A stretch of DNA of 64,000 bases from an uncultured Pelagibacteraceae bacterium. GTDB lineage: Bacteria; Pseudomonadota; Alphaproteobacteria; Pelagibacterales; Pelagibacteraceae. Of this stretch, positions 9,477-19,649 are shown piece after piece. Every line of letters starts with the position of its first letter. Position 1 is the stretch's first letter. The stretch lies in NCBI GenBank assembly GCA_902619595.1, contig CACNFE010000005.1:1-64000 (forward strand). Direction: 5' to 3'. A program made the position numbers and the translations under genes. The notes beneath the pieces were generated by a model, which saw only the letters and a list, made by a program, of their open reading frames with translations, made no database searches and was not told the origin of the DNA.

Positions 9477-10415
9477 TTACTTATTATGTATTAATTTATC
9501 TATGTTGACAATATTTTCAGCCATTCGAGCTGAGGCTGCATCAATCATTCTGCCGTCAAGTTGGGCCGCACCTTTTCCCTCTTTTGCCGCTTTATCAAGT
9601 TCCTCTATTATTCTTTTTGCTTTGGCAACTTCTGACTCTGGTGGTGTAAATACTTTATTAGCAAGTTCAATCTGTGAAGGATGAATAGCCCATTTACCTT
9701 CAATGCCAATTGCTGCTCCTCTTTTTGCAGTTTCTATGTAAGCATCCGGGTCATTAAAATCACCAAATGGTCCATCTATTGCTCTTAATCCATAGGCCCT
9801 ACAAGTGACTACTAACTCTGATAAACCGTGATGCCATTGATCTCCTGGGTAGTCAGGATTTAATCCTCCAATAACAACCGTTCTAGCTCTTAAGCTTGCT
9901 GCGTAATCTGCTACACCAAAATGTAAAGCTTCTAATCTAGAACTTGATTGAGCAATCTCTTTTATATTTGCCATACCTAATGCTGTTTCAATTAAGCATT
10001 CAATTCCAATTTTATTCTGTATTTTTTTATTAGTTTCAATTTGTGTTAATAAACAATCCACCATATAGACATCACTTGCAGTTCCTGCCTTTGGTACTAA
10101 TATTGTATCAACATTGTTTCCAGCTTGTTCAACTATTTCAACTAAATCACTATACATATAATGAGTGTCCAAACTATTAATTCTTACCGAAATAGTTTTG
10201 CCTTTTTCTCTCCAATTCATTTCATTTAACGCTTTAATGGTATTCATTCTTGCTGTTACTTTGTCATTTGGAGATACTGCATCCTCCAAATCTAGAAAAA
10301 CAACATCAGCTTCAGAATTTAATGCTTTCTCAAACATTTTTGGCGATGAGCCTGGAACTGCTAATTCACTTCTATGAAGTCTTGCCCTTGCTGGTTTATA
10401 AAATTTATGGCTCAT
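9477..10415 (-). CDS. L-malyl-CoA / beta-methylmalyl-CoA lyase (HpcH/HpaI-CitE superfamily)
   Basis: ARARLHRSELAVPGSSPKMFEKALNSEADVVFLDLEDAVSPNDK…GFGVADYAAS-like LEALHFGVADYAASLRART…EGKWAIHPSQIELAN. Confidence 0.88.
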   Translation of the reverse strand: MSHKFYKPARARLHRSELAVPGSSPKMFEKALNSEADVVFLDLEDAVSPNDKVTARMNTIKALNEMNWREKGKTISVRINSLDTHYMYSDLVEIVEQAGNNVDTILVPKAGTASDVYMVDCLLTQIETNKKIQNKIGIECLIETALGMANIKEIAQSSSRLEALHFGVADYAASLRARTVVIGGLNPDYPGDQWHHGLSELVVTCRAYGLRAIDGPFGDFNDPDAYIETAKRGAAIGIEGKWAIHPSQIELANKVFTPPESEVAKAKRIIEELDKAAKEGKGAAQLDGRMIDAASARMAENIVNIDKLIHNK

Positions 10416-10468
10416 AAGGATTTTTTAATCCGTAAAGGCTAGCACTAATTTAGACTTTTTAAGACTCT

Positions 10469-10741
10469 TTATTTTCGTCTTTTATCTAATTCTAACATTA
10501 TATCCTCAATTCGAACGCCATTTCCTTCGAGGTAGACTAATAAATGGTAAAGGACATCAGCTGCTTCGTGAACTGTATTAGAATTATTTTCAACTGCCTC
10601 AATTAATTCAGCTATTTCCTCTTTTACTTTTTCAACACTTAAATTTTTATCTCTTAATAATTTTGAAGTATAAGATTTTTCATCTGGTGATGTTTTTTTT
10701 TGTCTTATTGTTGATATTAAGTTTTCTAAGGTTTTGAGCAT
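10469..10741 (-). CDS. hisE: Phosphoribosyl-ATP pyrophosphatase
   Basis: SYTSKLLRDKNLSVEKVKEEIAELIEAVEN…EAADVLYHLLVYLEGNGV; adjacent to hisF. Confidence 0.93.
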   Translation of the reverse strand: MLKTLENLISTIRQKKTSPDEKSYTSKLLRDKNLSVEKVKEEIAELIEAVENNSNTVHEAADVLYHLLVYLEGNGVRIEDIMLELDKRRK

Positions 10742-10742
10742 A

Positions 10743-11498
10743 CTAAATTCTAACTGGAATTCCCTTTGAATCCAAATATTCCTTTGCCTGTTTTACTGAA
10801 TATTTGCCGTAATGAAAGATTGAAGCTGCTAGCACAGCACTCGCATTGCCTAATTTAATACCATCTACTAAATGATCTAAAGTACCTACCCCACCAGAAG
10901 CAATAACAGGAATATTTACAGCAGATGTAATCTTGGACATTAGATCAATATCATATCCGACCTGTGTACCATCTCTATCCATTGATGTTACGAGTAATTC
11001 CCCCGCACCACTTCTTTCCATTTCTTTTGCAAATTTTACTGCATCTATACCAGTTTTATTTCTTCCACCATGAGTATAAATCTCCCATACATCTCCATTT
11101 TTTTTTGCATCTATTGCAACAACGATACATTGAGAACCAAATTTTTTTGAGCTATTAATAACAACCTGCTTATCATTTACCGCAGCTGTGTTTATTGAAA
11201 CTTTATCAGCGCCACAGTTAAGTAGTTTACTTATATCTTCAACACTTCTTACTCCCCCGCCCACTGTTAAAGGGACAAAACATTTCTTTGAGGTTTTTTC
11301 TACAACGTCATAAATAGTATCTCTATTTTCATTTGAGGCTGTTATATCTAAAAAACAAATTTCATCAGCACCACCATCGCTATAAATTTTTGCTTGTTCA
11401 ACAGGATCTCCTGCATCTTTTAAATCAACAAAGTTGATACCCTTAACAACACGACCGTTCTTTACATCTAAACAAGGAATTATTCTATTTTTAAGCAT
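10743..11498 (-). CDS. hisF: Imidazole glycerol phosphate synthase subunit HisF
   Basis: [36 protein letters not shown]…; (beta-alpha)8 motifs throughout. Confidence 0.98.
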   Translation of the reverse strand: MLKNRIIPCLDVKNGRVVKGINFVDLKDAGDPVEQAKIYSDGGADEICFLDITASNENRDTIYDVVEKTSKKCFVPLTVGGGVRSVEDISKLLNCGADKVSINTAAVNDKQVVINSSKKFGSQCIVVAIDAKKNGDVWEIYTHGGRNKTGIDAVKFAKEMERSGAGELLVTSMDRDGTQVGYDIDLMSKITSAVNIPVIASGGVGTLDHLVDGIKLGNASAVLAASIFHYGKYSVKQAKEYLDSKGIPVRI

Positions 11499-12207
11499 CT
11501 TCTTTCACAAGGTCTTCTAATTTAATTTCACCATCATAAATAGCTTTACCAACTATTATACCTTCAACATTTTTTAAATTCTTCGCTGTTTTAATATCAT
11601 CTATTGATGAAACTCCACCAGATATAATCACAGGACAATTTGATATCTCAGCAACCTTTGCTGTTCCATCGAAATTTGGACTTTGTTTCATGCCATCTTT
11701 ATTAATATCAGTATAAATCAATCTACTAACTCCATAATCATTAACTTCTTTTAAATAATCTAAAGTCAATTGATTAGATTTTTCTGTCCATCCAGATACC
11801 GACAGATAACCATCTTTAGCATCCAAACCTAAAGCAATTTTATTTGGAAATTTTTCACATGTTTCTTTTAAAAAATTCTTATCTTTAATAGCAGCACTTC
11901 CTAAAATTACTTTCTCAACTCCAACATCAATATATTTTTGAATACTTTCAGGATTTCTGATACCACCACCTACCTCAATCTTTAAATTAAATTTACCAAC
12001 TATATCTTGAATAATATCTAAATTTACTGTTTCACCAGTTAAAGCTCCATCGAGATCAACAATATGTAAATTCTTAAAGCCATGATCTTTATATTTACTG
12101 GCTTGTTCGATTGGAGATATTTCGTACTCAGTTTTATTATTAAAATCTCCTTTAACTAACCTTACACACTTTCCATCTTTTATATCTATTGCTGGAAAAA
12201 TTTTCAT
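11491..12207 (-). CDS. hisA: ProFAR isomerase HisA
   Basis: [28 protein letters not shown]…; start set at 12207 because the ORF-track extension to 12276 overlaps the upstream helicase. Confidence 0.96.
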   Translation of the reverse strand: MKIFPAIDIKDGKCVRLVKGDFNNKTEYEISPIEQASKYKDHGFKNLHIVDLDGALTGETVNLDIIQDIVGKFNLKIEVGGGIRNPESIQKYIDVGVEKVILGSAAIKDKNFLKETCEKFPNKIALGLDAKDGYLSVSGWTEKSNQLTLDYLKEVNDYGVSRLIYTDINKDGMKQSPNFDGTAKVAEISNCPVIISGGVSSIDDIKTAKNLKNVEGIIVGKAIYDGEIKLEDLVKEDA

Positions 12208-12211
12208 AAAT

Positions 12212-13822
12212 TTATGTGTAAAATAACTCTCTTGTTTTTTGGAAATTATATATTCTATCATCAAACTGAATATCACTAAATCTAATTGGTCTCATTAAAT
12301 GTAAACCTTCAATCGATTTTACTCTACTTAGAGCAACATATGTCATTCCATGACTAAATGCTCCTGTATCTAGATCTACAATAGCTTTTTCAAAAGTCTG
12401 TCCTTGACATTTATGTATAGTTGCAGCCCATGCTAATCTAATGGGGTATTGTTCAAATGAGCCTATGACTTTGGGTTCAAATTTTTTACCCTTAATTGAA
12501 TAGTCATACTTTTCCCATTTCGCTTTTTCAACTTGAAAAACATTCTTTCCAACTTTTACATATATTTCATCTTTTTCTAGTTTAGAAACTGTACCCATTG
12601 TACCATTAACCCATCTTCCACTTGGATCATTTTTTGTTAACATTATCTGTGCACCAACTCTAAGTTTGAGAATCTTTTCTGACATCATGTCTTCTAGCTT
12701 AAATTTTCCAGATACTTTTCCAATAAAAGAAAATTCTGTAGAATCTAAATTTTCAAGTTTTTCATGATTAACCTGAAAAACTTTTCTATTATTTGGGGTT
12801 AGTAAAATTAATCCACTTGTAGATAAATCCATTAAATTCTCATCCACAATTTGTAAAATTCTTCCACGAATAGCTGAAGGTTTTCTTTTTAAAATAGAAG
12901 AAATTTCATAAACACATTTTTGAATTTTGATAAAATTTTTTAGAGTTTTGTCCTCTTCATTAGACCAACGTCTACCGTGATTTGGATGTTTTGCTAGAAT
13001 TTCATTTTTAGGTTCCTTAAGATTTATTCCATCTTCATCTTTCCATTTTTTAAAAATTAATGGATATTTAATATGAAGTTTCTTTAATCTTTCCTGATAA
13101 TCGTTCGACTTATCATTAATTTTTTTTTTATTTTTAAAAACTCTTCTATTAAAAAAATCTAAAACTTCTTGGGTTATTTGATTTCTTCTTATATTTTCTA
13201 GTTTTTGAATAAAAATAGAATCTTTTTGCCTATAAATTTCTTTAAATTCCTCTACTTTTGGATTTAATATTTTGTACCACTTTGAGTTAAAAAAAAAATT
13301 ACCATCGGGATACATATTTTCTAATAGTGTTTTTTCTTTTTCTTTTGCTATGGGTGGTAGTTGGAATACATCGCCAACAAATAACATTTGCACACCACCA
13401 AATGGTAAGTCATTTTCTCGATTTACTTTTAATGATTTATCGATCGCATCTAACATATTTGGTTTTACCATGGATATTTCATCTATTATGAGTGTATCCA
13501 AAGATTTCAAAAGATTTTGCTTTCTAAGGATTTTACAATCTGTACCTTTTAATACTCTTGGAGGGAACTCAAAAAAGCGGTTAATGGTTGATCCCCTGCA
13601 TTTAATTGCAACAATTCCAGTATATGCAAGTATAATTATGTTTTTTTTTGTGTTTAATCTAAAATACTCTACAAAAGTCGACTTGCCGGTTCCAGCTTTA
13701 CCAGTTAGAAAATAAGATTGTTTTGTCTTCTCAAGATTTTCTCTTAGTTGAATAAATTTTTTGGACTCATAAAAGTTTTTAGGAATTTCTGTACCTAGAT
13801 CAAATTGAGTAACAGAGTTCAT
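12212..13822 (-). CDS. Pif1/RecD-like ATP-dependent helicase with internal Myb/SANT-like insert
   Basis: Walker A FLTGKAGTGKSTFVEYF; DEIS motif II; GGVQMLFVGDVFQLPPI; C-terminal AWAATIHKCQGQTFEKAIVDL…YVALSRVKS. Confidence 0.9.
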   Translation of the reverse strand: MNSVTQFDLGTEIPKNFYESKKFIQLRENLEKTKQSYFLTGKAGTGKSTFVEYFRLNTKKNIIILAYTGIVAIKCRGSTINRFFEFPPRVLKGTDCKILRKQNLLKSLDTLIIDEISMVKPNMLDAIDKSLKVNRENDLPFGGVQMLFVGDVFQLPPIAKEKEKTLLENMYPDGNFFFNSKWYKILNPKVEEFKEIYRQKDSIFIQKLENIRRNQITQEVLDFFNRRVFKNKKKINDKSNDYQERLKKLHIKYPLIFKKWKDEDGINLKEPKNEILAKHPNHGRRWSNEEDKTLKNFIKIQKCVYEISSILKRKPSAIRGRILQIVDENLMDLSTSGLILLTPNNRKVFQVNHEKLENLDSTEFSFIGKVSGKFKLEDMMSEKILKLRVGAQIMLTKNDPSGRWVNGTMGTVSKLEKDEIYVKVGKNVFQVEKAKWEKYDYSIKGKKFEPKVIGSFEQYPIRLAWAATIHKCQGQTFEKAIVDLDTGAFSHGMTYVALSRVKSIEGLHLMRPIRFSDIQFDDRIYNFQKTRELFYT

Positions 13823-13887
13823 ATTAATCTAATAAGATAATAATTTGTAAGTTAAAAACGACAATTCCATTAAAATTAAGACCTCAA

Positions 13888-14547
13888 TCATTTATTTTTA
13901 CTCCTTGTTTCTTGATTGATTTTTTCACCATATTGTTTAATTTTTTCTCTCTCGTTTTGTTGTTCTTTTTTTTTAGCTAACTTTTTCGCAGCAAAATATC
14001 CTAAGATGCCTCCAACTGGCGCTAAAACCCACGCACCATTAATAAACACCATTGCTCCTAAAAACTTTCCAGCAATACCTAAAGATCCGCCTAATGTAGC
14101 ACCGATAGCTGCGCCCCCTAATGTTCCAATGCTTTTTTTATTAATAACTGCTCCGGCAGTTTTTCCTACAGGATTTTTTTTTAACTCTTCTAATTTTCTC
14201 ATTGCCTCTTGTTTCATTGCAATAGTTTCAGCCTCTTTCCTCTTTCTTTCTGCTTCTTCTAATTCTATTCTTTTTTTTCTTTCTCTTTCAGCGCTAAATG
14301 CAGATGCTACAAATATTATTAATATAATATTTATTATTACAGGTCTGAGTAGATTTAAAATTAATCCAATATTGTTATCAGGATATTTTTGTTTGAATTC
14401 TAAAAAATTTTCATATTCATAAGGAATATAAAATGCTGCAAAAATTAAAGCTAAAAAAATAAATATTATTGGAACTTTAGGGCCCAATTTTTCAACAAGT
14501 TTTCCAATAAGCGTAACTCTAGCAATTTGTCTAATTAACCAATTCAT
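13888..14547 (-). CDS. Hypothetical membrane protein with glycine-rich helical segment
   Basis: Two N-terminal TM helices, charged coiled coil, then GTLGGAAIGATLGGSLGIAGKFLGAMVFINGAWVLAPVGGILGYFAAKKLAKKK. Confidence 0.75.
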   Translation of the reverse strand: MNWLIRQIARVTLIGKLVEKLGPKVPIIFIFLALIFAAFYIPYEYENFLEFKQKYPDNNIGLILNLLRPVIINIILIIFVASAFSAERERKKRIELEEAERKRKEAETIAMKQEAMRKLEELKKNPVGKTAGAVINKKSIGTLGGAAIGATLGGSLGIAGKFLGAMVFINGAWVLAPVGGILGYFAAKKLAKKKEQQNEREKIKQYGEKINQETRSKNK

Positions 14548-14549
14548 AG

Positions 14550-15176
14550 TTATAAATTTATAAAATTTTTGATAACTTGTAATCCTAATTTATCACTTTT
14601 TTCTGGGTGAAATTGTGTTCCAAATATATTTTCTTTCTCTACTGAGCAAACAACTTTTGTTGAATAATCAGTGTTAGCTGAAATAACGTTATTATCTAGA
14701 GGTATGAATTCATAACTATGAACAAAGTACATATGTGAATTATTTTCTACTTCTTTTAAAATTTTACTATCTTTGAGGATATTTATTTGGTTCCAGCCTA
14801 TGTGAGGAAGTTTAAATTTACCATTCTGATTATCTATTTTTGAGACTTTGCCTGAAATCCATCCTAGTCCTTTTGTTTCTGTTTCTTCATAACCAACATC
14901 TGCAAACATTTGTAAACCAACACAAATGCCCAGAAGTGGTTTTTTATTTACTAATACAAATTCATTTAAAGCGTCATTTAAACCGCTGATTTTGTTCAAT
15001 GCATCTACACAACTTTTAAATGAACCTTGTCCGGGTAGAACAATTTTATCTGAGGATTTAATTTTATTTAAATCTGAGGTTACTTCTATTATTGCTTTGT
15101 TTTGCGCAACCTCTTTAAATGAGTTTACTACAGAGCTAATATTGCCTGAGCTATAATCAACGATTGTGACTTTCAT
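14550..15176 (-). CDS. hisH: Imidazole glycerol phosphate synthase subunit HisH
   Basis: MKVTIVDYSSGNISSVVNSF…VLPGQGSF…LGICVGLQMF…FGTQFHPEKS class-I amidotransferase motifs. Confidence 0.97.
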   Translation of the reverse strand: MKVTIVDYSSGNISSVVNSFKEVAQNKAIIEVTSDLNKIKSSDKIVLPGQGSFKSCVDALNKISGLNDALNEFVLVNKKPLLGICVGLQMFADVGYEETETKGLGWISGKVSKIDNQNGKFKLPHIGWNQINILKDSKILKEVENNSHMYFVHSYEFIPLDNNVISANTDYSTKVVCSVEKENIFGTQFHPEKSDKLGLQVIKNFINL

Positions 15177-15187
15177 TAATTCTTTTT

Positions 15188-15778
15188 TTATAAAGAACCT
15201 TTTGTAGAGGGCACTGTGTTTTTATTTTTTGGATCTAATTCAAGCGCTGCTCTTAGTGATCTAGCAAGTCCTTTATAACAAGATTCGATAATATGGTGAC
15301 TATTGTCACCATAAATATTTTCTACGTGAAGAGTAATCCCGGCAGATTGTGCAAAAGCTTGGAACCATTCCTTGAATAACTCAGTATCCATTTCACCTAA
15401 TTTTTCTACTTTTAATTTTACATTCCATATTAAATATGGCCTATTAGATACATCTAACGCTACTCTAGTTAGTGTTTCATCCATAGGTAAAAGTGCATGT
15501 GCGTATCTTTTTATTCCAACAAAATTTTTTGATGCTTTTTTCAAACATTCACCAATAGCAATGCCAGTATCTTCGGTTGTGTGATGTAAATCAATATGAG
15601 TATCGCCTTTGGCTTTAACTTTTAGATCTATTGAAGAATGTTTAGATAATTGCTCTAACATATGATCAAGAAAACCAATTCCTGTGTCAATTTTGTATTG
15701 ACCTTTTCCATCAATATTTAGTTCAACCTTGATTGATGTTTCTTTTGTTTTTCTGGTAATATCAGCTTTTCTCTTCAT
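15188..15778 (-). CDS. hisB: Imidazoleglycerol-phosphate dehydratase
   Basis: [21 protein letters not shown]…[19 protein letters not shown]…[22 protein letters not shown]. Confidence 0.98.
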   Translation of the reverse strand: MKRKADITRKTKETSIKVELNIDGKGQYKIDTGIGFLDHMLEQLSKHSSIDLKVKAKGDTHIDLHHTTEDTGIAIGECLKKASKNFVGIKRYAHALLPMDETLTRVALDVSNRPYLIWNVKLKVEKLGEMDTELFKEWFQAFAQSAGITLHVENIYGDNSHHIIESCYKGLARSLRAALELDPKNKNTVPSTKGSL

Positions 15779-15868
15779 TATTTTAATACGTATATATTCA
15801 TTATTTGCTTATATCAATAAAAGTAATCAATAGCTTGAATTATAGAAATTAATGTCCATCTAACATGT

Positions 15869-16384
15869 ATGACGACAATTGTATTAGTAAGAAAAAATAA
15901 AGACGTTGTAGTTGCTAGCGATGGGCAGGTTAGTATGGGAAATACTGTCATCAAAAGTACTGCTAATAAAGTTAGAAAAATTGAGAAAAGAAATGTGATC
16001 GCTGGATTTGCAGGATCAACTGCGGATGCATTAACATTATTTGAAAGATTAGAGTCGAAATTAGAAAAGCATGCAGGGAATTTAACAAGAGCTGCTGTAG
16101 AACTTGCAAAAGATTGGAGAACAGACAAGTATTTAAGAAGACTTGAGGCTTTAATGGCAATTGGGGATAAAGAAAAAAGTTTTATAATATCTGGAACTGG
16201 AGACGTTCTAGAGCCAGAAGGTGATGTAATTGGGATTGGATCTGGAGGAAACTATGCATTAGCTTCGGCTAAAGTATTAATGGATACTGATTTATCAGCT
16301 GAGGAAATTGCAAAAAAGGCTATTAAAGTTGCATCTGAAATTTGTGTTTTTACAAACAATAATATTACTGTGGAAAAAATATAA
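15869..16384 (+). CDS. hslV: ATP-dependent protease peptidase subunit HslV
   Basis: [38 protein letters not shown]; followed by hslU. Confidence 0.98.
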   Translation: MTTIVLVRKNKDVVVASDGQVSMGNTVIKSTANKVRKIEKRNVIAGFAGSTADALTLFERLESKLEKHAGNLTRAAVELAKDWRTDKYLRRLEALMAIGDKEKSFIISGTGDVLEPEGDVIGIGSGGNYALASAKVLMDTDLSAEEIAKKAIKVASEICVFTNNNITVEKI

Positions 16385-17754
16385 TGGAAAAATCAAACGT
16401 AACACCCCTAGTCCCAAAAGACGAAAAAAAAGATAATGAGACTTATATTAGCTCTCTTTCACCAAGAGAAATAGTATCAGAATTAGATAGATTTGTTATT
16501 GGGCAAAATATGGCTAAGCGTGCTGTTGCCATTGCACTTAGAAATAGATGGAGAAGACAAGCTCTTAAAGGCGATATGAAAGATGAAGTGCTGCCTAAAA
16601 ATATTCTTATGATTGGACCAACAGGTGTTGGAAAAACTGAAATTTCAAGAAGATTATCTAAGCTTGCTGAAGCTCCTTTTGTAAAAGTTGAGGCTACAAG
16701 ATTTACAGAAGTTGGATATGTAGGGAGAGACGTTGAGCAAATTGTTAGGGATTTATTAGAAATCGCCATTGCTATGGAAAAAGTTAAAAAAAGAAAAGAA
16801 GTTTATGCTCAAGCACAAAAGCAAGCGGAAGAAAAAGTTTTAGATGCAATTGTGGGGAATAAAGCAAGTGTTGCAACTAGAGAAAGTTTTAGGAAAAGAC
16901 TTAGAAATGGTGATCTGGACGATAATGAAATAGAGATTGCTGTAAACGAGAATAATTCATCTATGCCATCATTTGAAATTCCAGGAATGCCTGGAGCTAA
17001 CGTTGGTATGATAAATATTGGAGAGATGCTTGGTAAAGGAATGGGTAAACAGCAAAAGAAAAAGAAAATGACAGTTAAAGAGTCTCATGAAATTTTAATT
17101 AACGAGGAGTCAGATAAACTTATAGAGCAAGATAAAATTATAAAATCTGCAAAAAATTCAACAGAAAACAATGGAATAGTTTTTTTGGATGAAATAGACA
17201 AAATTTCTGCAAGAACTGATCGTGTAGGTGGTGATGTTTCTAGGGAAGGTGTTCAAAGAGACTTATTACCTTTGATAGAAGGTACAACTGTAAGTACAAA
17301 ATATGGACCAATTAAAACTGATCATATATTATTTATTGCATCAGGGGCATTCCAATTGGCAAAGCCATCCGATCTGCTTCCAGAGCTACAAGGTAGACTG
17401 CCAATTAGAGTTGAGCTTGAAGCTTTAACAAGTGATGACTTTAAAAAAATTTTAAGAGAACCAGACAATAGTTTAATTAAGCAATATAAAGCTTTATTAA
17501 AAACTGAAAATGTTGATTTAGAGTTTTCTGACGATGGTATTGATGCAATAGCAAATATAGCAACTGAGGTGAATTCTACGGTTGAAAACATAGGTGCTAG
17601 AAGGCTTCATACTATTATTGAGAGAGTTTTAGATGAAATAAGTTTTACAGCTACAGACCGATCTGGAGAAAAAATAGTGGTAGACTCAAAATACATCAAG
17701 GAAAATTTGGGAGAATTAGTTAAAGATACTGATCTTTCAAAGTTTATTTTATAA
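16384..17754 (+). CDS. hslU: ATP-dependent protease ATPase subunit HslU
   Basis: [34 protein letters not shown]…[20 protein letters not shown]…; ClpX-type AAA+. Confidence 0.98.
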   Translation: MEKSNVTPLVPKDEKKDNETYISSLSPREIVSELDRFVIGQNMAKRAVAIALRNRWRRQALKGDMKDEVLPKNILMIGPTGVGKTEISRRLSKLAEAPFVKVEATRFTEVGYVGRDVEQIVRDLLEIAIAMEKVKKRKEVYAQAQKQAEEKVLDAIVGNKASVATRESFRKRLRNGDLDDNEIEIAVNENNSSMPSFEIPGMPGANVGMINIGEMLGKGMGKQQKKKKMTVKESHEILINEESDKLIEQDKIIKSAKNSTENNGIVFLDEIDKISARTDRVGGDVSREGVQRDLLPLIEGTTVSTKYGPIKTDHILFIASGAFQLAKPSDLLPELQGRLPIRVELEALTSDDFKKILREPDNSLIKQYKALLKTENVDLEFSDDGIDAIANIATEVNSTVENIGARRLHTIIERVLDEISFTATDRSGEKIVVDSKYIKENLGELVKDTDLSKFIL

Positions 17755-18165
17755 TTATTTTTTTTTTAACAATATATTAAAACTCCCACTACTTGCTTCA
17801 TTTACTGTTTCTTGATCAATTTTTAAGATTTTATCCATTAAATCAGAATTGTTTGTGATGTAATCAGGAACAGCATATTTTAAAATGGATAAATCTTTTG
17901 ATTGATAGGGATCCTTTTGATTGCTGGATCTATTCCCTTTGCCAGTAATTATATTAATATTTCTAATTCCTTTCTCGAAACAGTTTAATATTAATTCTCT
18001 TACTTTGTTATTTGCTTGGTCTAAAGTATAACCGTGAAGGTCAATGGACATTTTAGATTGGGTGTTATTATGGATATAAAAAGCTTTGTCTTTGTTTTCC
18101 AATTTATTTTTACTATTTATGAAATTATTCCAATCCTTTTTATCTTTATCGCTTATATTGCTCAA
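17755..18165 (-). CDS. Smr/MutS2 C-terminal domain protein
   Basis: SIDLHGYTLDQANNKVRELILNCFEKGIRNINIITGKGNRS is a Smr domain core. TTG start at 18165. Confidence 0.88.
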   Translation of the reverse strand: MSNISDKDKKDWNNFINSKNKLENKDKAFYIHNNTQSKMSIDLHGYTLDQANNKVRELILNCFEKGIRNINIITGKGNRSSNQKDPYQSKDLSILKYAVPDYITNNSDLMDKILKIDQETVNEASSGSFNILLKKK

Positions 18166-18754
18166 TCAACTCTCAGTTCCAATTAAAAGCCAATTTGGAT
18201 TGTTTGAAGAAATTTCCTTTGAAAATATCCATGTATCATAAACCTTTTTAACTTTTTTTTGGATCACCAGATATTATTTTATCATCTTTATCTTTAATAC
18301 ATGAAATAATTTCACTTGCAAAATCAACGGTGACTTCCAGGAAACCTTTCTTATTTTCATGTTTTTTAATTTCAGCTGAGTTAATTCCTATAAAAGTTGT
18401 CTCAGAAATTTGACCGTTCGTTTTCATGTCTTTAATAGCATTCTCAAATTGATCGTAAACTTTTTTGCTTAATATTTGTTTTACACCGCTAAGATTACCT
18501 GATGAAAAACTAACGACTATATTTTCATAAGCAATCTTTGCCCCTTTAATAAAGTTATTTTTAGCTTCGTCGTCAAATTCCATATTTTTTTGATTTTTTT
18601 GAAGTGGTTCTTTTGAAAAGTCATGCGGAAAGCTTGATGCCATTTCATCTTCATAGCCAGATTTTTTTCCTAAAATTCCTCTCAACCGTAAAAATATAAA
18701 TCCAGCAATCATTGCTAAAAGTATGATATCAATGTATTCAAAACTATAACTCAT
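18166..18754 (-). CDS. Tim44-like domain protein with an apparent frameshift at an A8 tract; listed ORF stops early at 18248
   Basis: Zero frame ends …DKIISGDPKKS*. Removing one A from the A8 tract (plus-strand T's 18253-18260) reads …GDPKKVKKVYDTWIFSKEISSNNPNWLLIGTES*, a typical Tim44-family C-terminus, to TGA at 18166-18168. Confidence 0.85.
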
Positions 18755-18812
18755 ATTTGAATAATATTTACTATGTTGCTTAATTTCAACCAGCAAATTA
18801 GACTAAAGACAA

Positions 18813-19226
18813 ATGAACGCTATATTATTATCAATTATCCTAATTCCTATTGTTGAGATCTACCTTTTTATTGAGATAGGAGGTAAAATTGGTGCTTTCA
18901 ATACTATATCCCTAATTTTCATCACTGCATTTGTAGGGGTTCTTTATGCAAGGTATGAAGGTTTTAACACGCTTAGATCAGCGATGTCACAAATGGTTAA
19001 AAACGAACTACCAATCTATGAAATTATATCAGGCGCTGCTTTAGCATTTGCTGCGCTGCTGCTAATAATACCAGGCTTTGCAACAGACTTGGTGGGATTC
19101 TTAATAATATTTCCACCTACTCGTTATTTATTATTTAAGAAATTTAAAAATAAACATTCTGGTAAAAAATATGATAAGGAAGATTTAATTGAGGGCGAGT
19201 CCGAAGATATAGATGAGAATAAATAA
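18813..19226 (+). CDS. fxsA: FxsA-family membrane protein
   Basis: PIVEIYLFIEIGGKIGAFNTISLIFITAFVGVLYARYEG…LLIIPGFATDLVGFLIIFPPTR. Confidence 0.88.
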   Translation: MNAILLSIILIPIVEIYLFIEIGGKIGAFNTISLIFITAFVGVLYARYEGFNTLRSAMSQMVKNELPIYEIISGAALAFAALLLIIPGFATDLVGFLIIFPPTRYLLFKKFKNKHSGKKYDKEDLIEGESEDIDENK

Positions 19227-19649
19227 ATGAGTGAAAAATATAAAATATTATCAAACTTTGTAAAGGACATGTCCAGTGAAACACCAGACGTGGAAAGTTA
19301 TTTATCTACAAAAAATAATATTAATAAATACGAATTGGATATAGATATAAGCTCTAAGCCGCTTAAAAATAAACTTATAGAAGTTAATACAAGTCTAAAA
19401 TTTCAAAATAAAACACAAGCAGACAAAAAATCTTATTTTGAAATTGTTTATGCATCTATTGTAAAAATTGAAGAAAGTGTAAAAGAAAAAAAAGATCTTC
19501 AGAAAATCATCTTATGTGATATTCAAAATGATATTTATCCAAAACTTGAAAAGATACTTTTAAATTTATTAAATGACTCTGGATATTCAAACGTAAAGTT
19601 TGATAAAAAAGTTGATTTTAATAAATTATTCAACGACAAATTTAACTAA
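19227..19649 (+). CDS. secB: Protein-export chaperone SecB-like
   Basis: SecB-like pattern (FVKDMSSETPDVESYL … LKNKLIEVNTSLKFQNKTQADKKSYFEIVYASIVKIEE); between fxsA and dnaQ, a common alphaproteobacterial location. Confidence 0.75.
   Translation: MSEKYKILSNFVKDMSSETPDVESYLSTKNNINKYELDIDISSKPLKNKLIEVNTSLKFQNKTQADKKSYFEIVYASIVKIEESVKEKKDLQKIILCDIQNDIYPKLEKILLNLLNDSGYSNVKFDKKVDFNKLFNDKFN

Noticed and set aside
12208-12276. N-terminal extension of the hisA ORF
   Set aside because: Overlaps the helicase 3' end; [13 protein letters not shown] is the conserved HisA start.
15814-16160. Antisense ORFs opposite hslV
   Set aside because: No recognisable motifs; hslV is highly conserved in the opposite frame.
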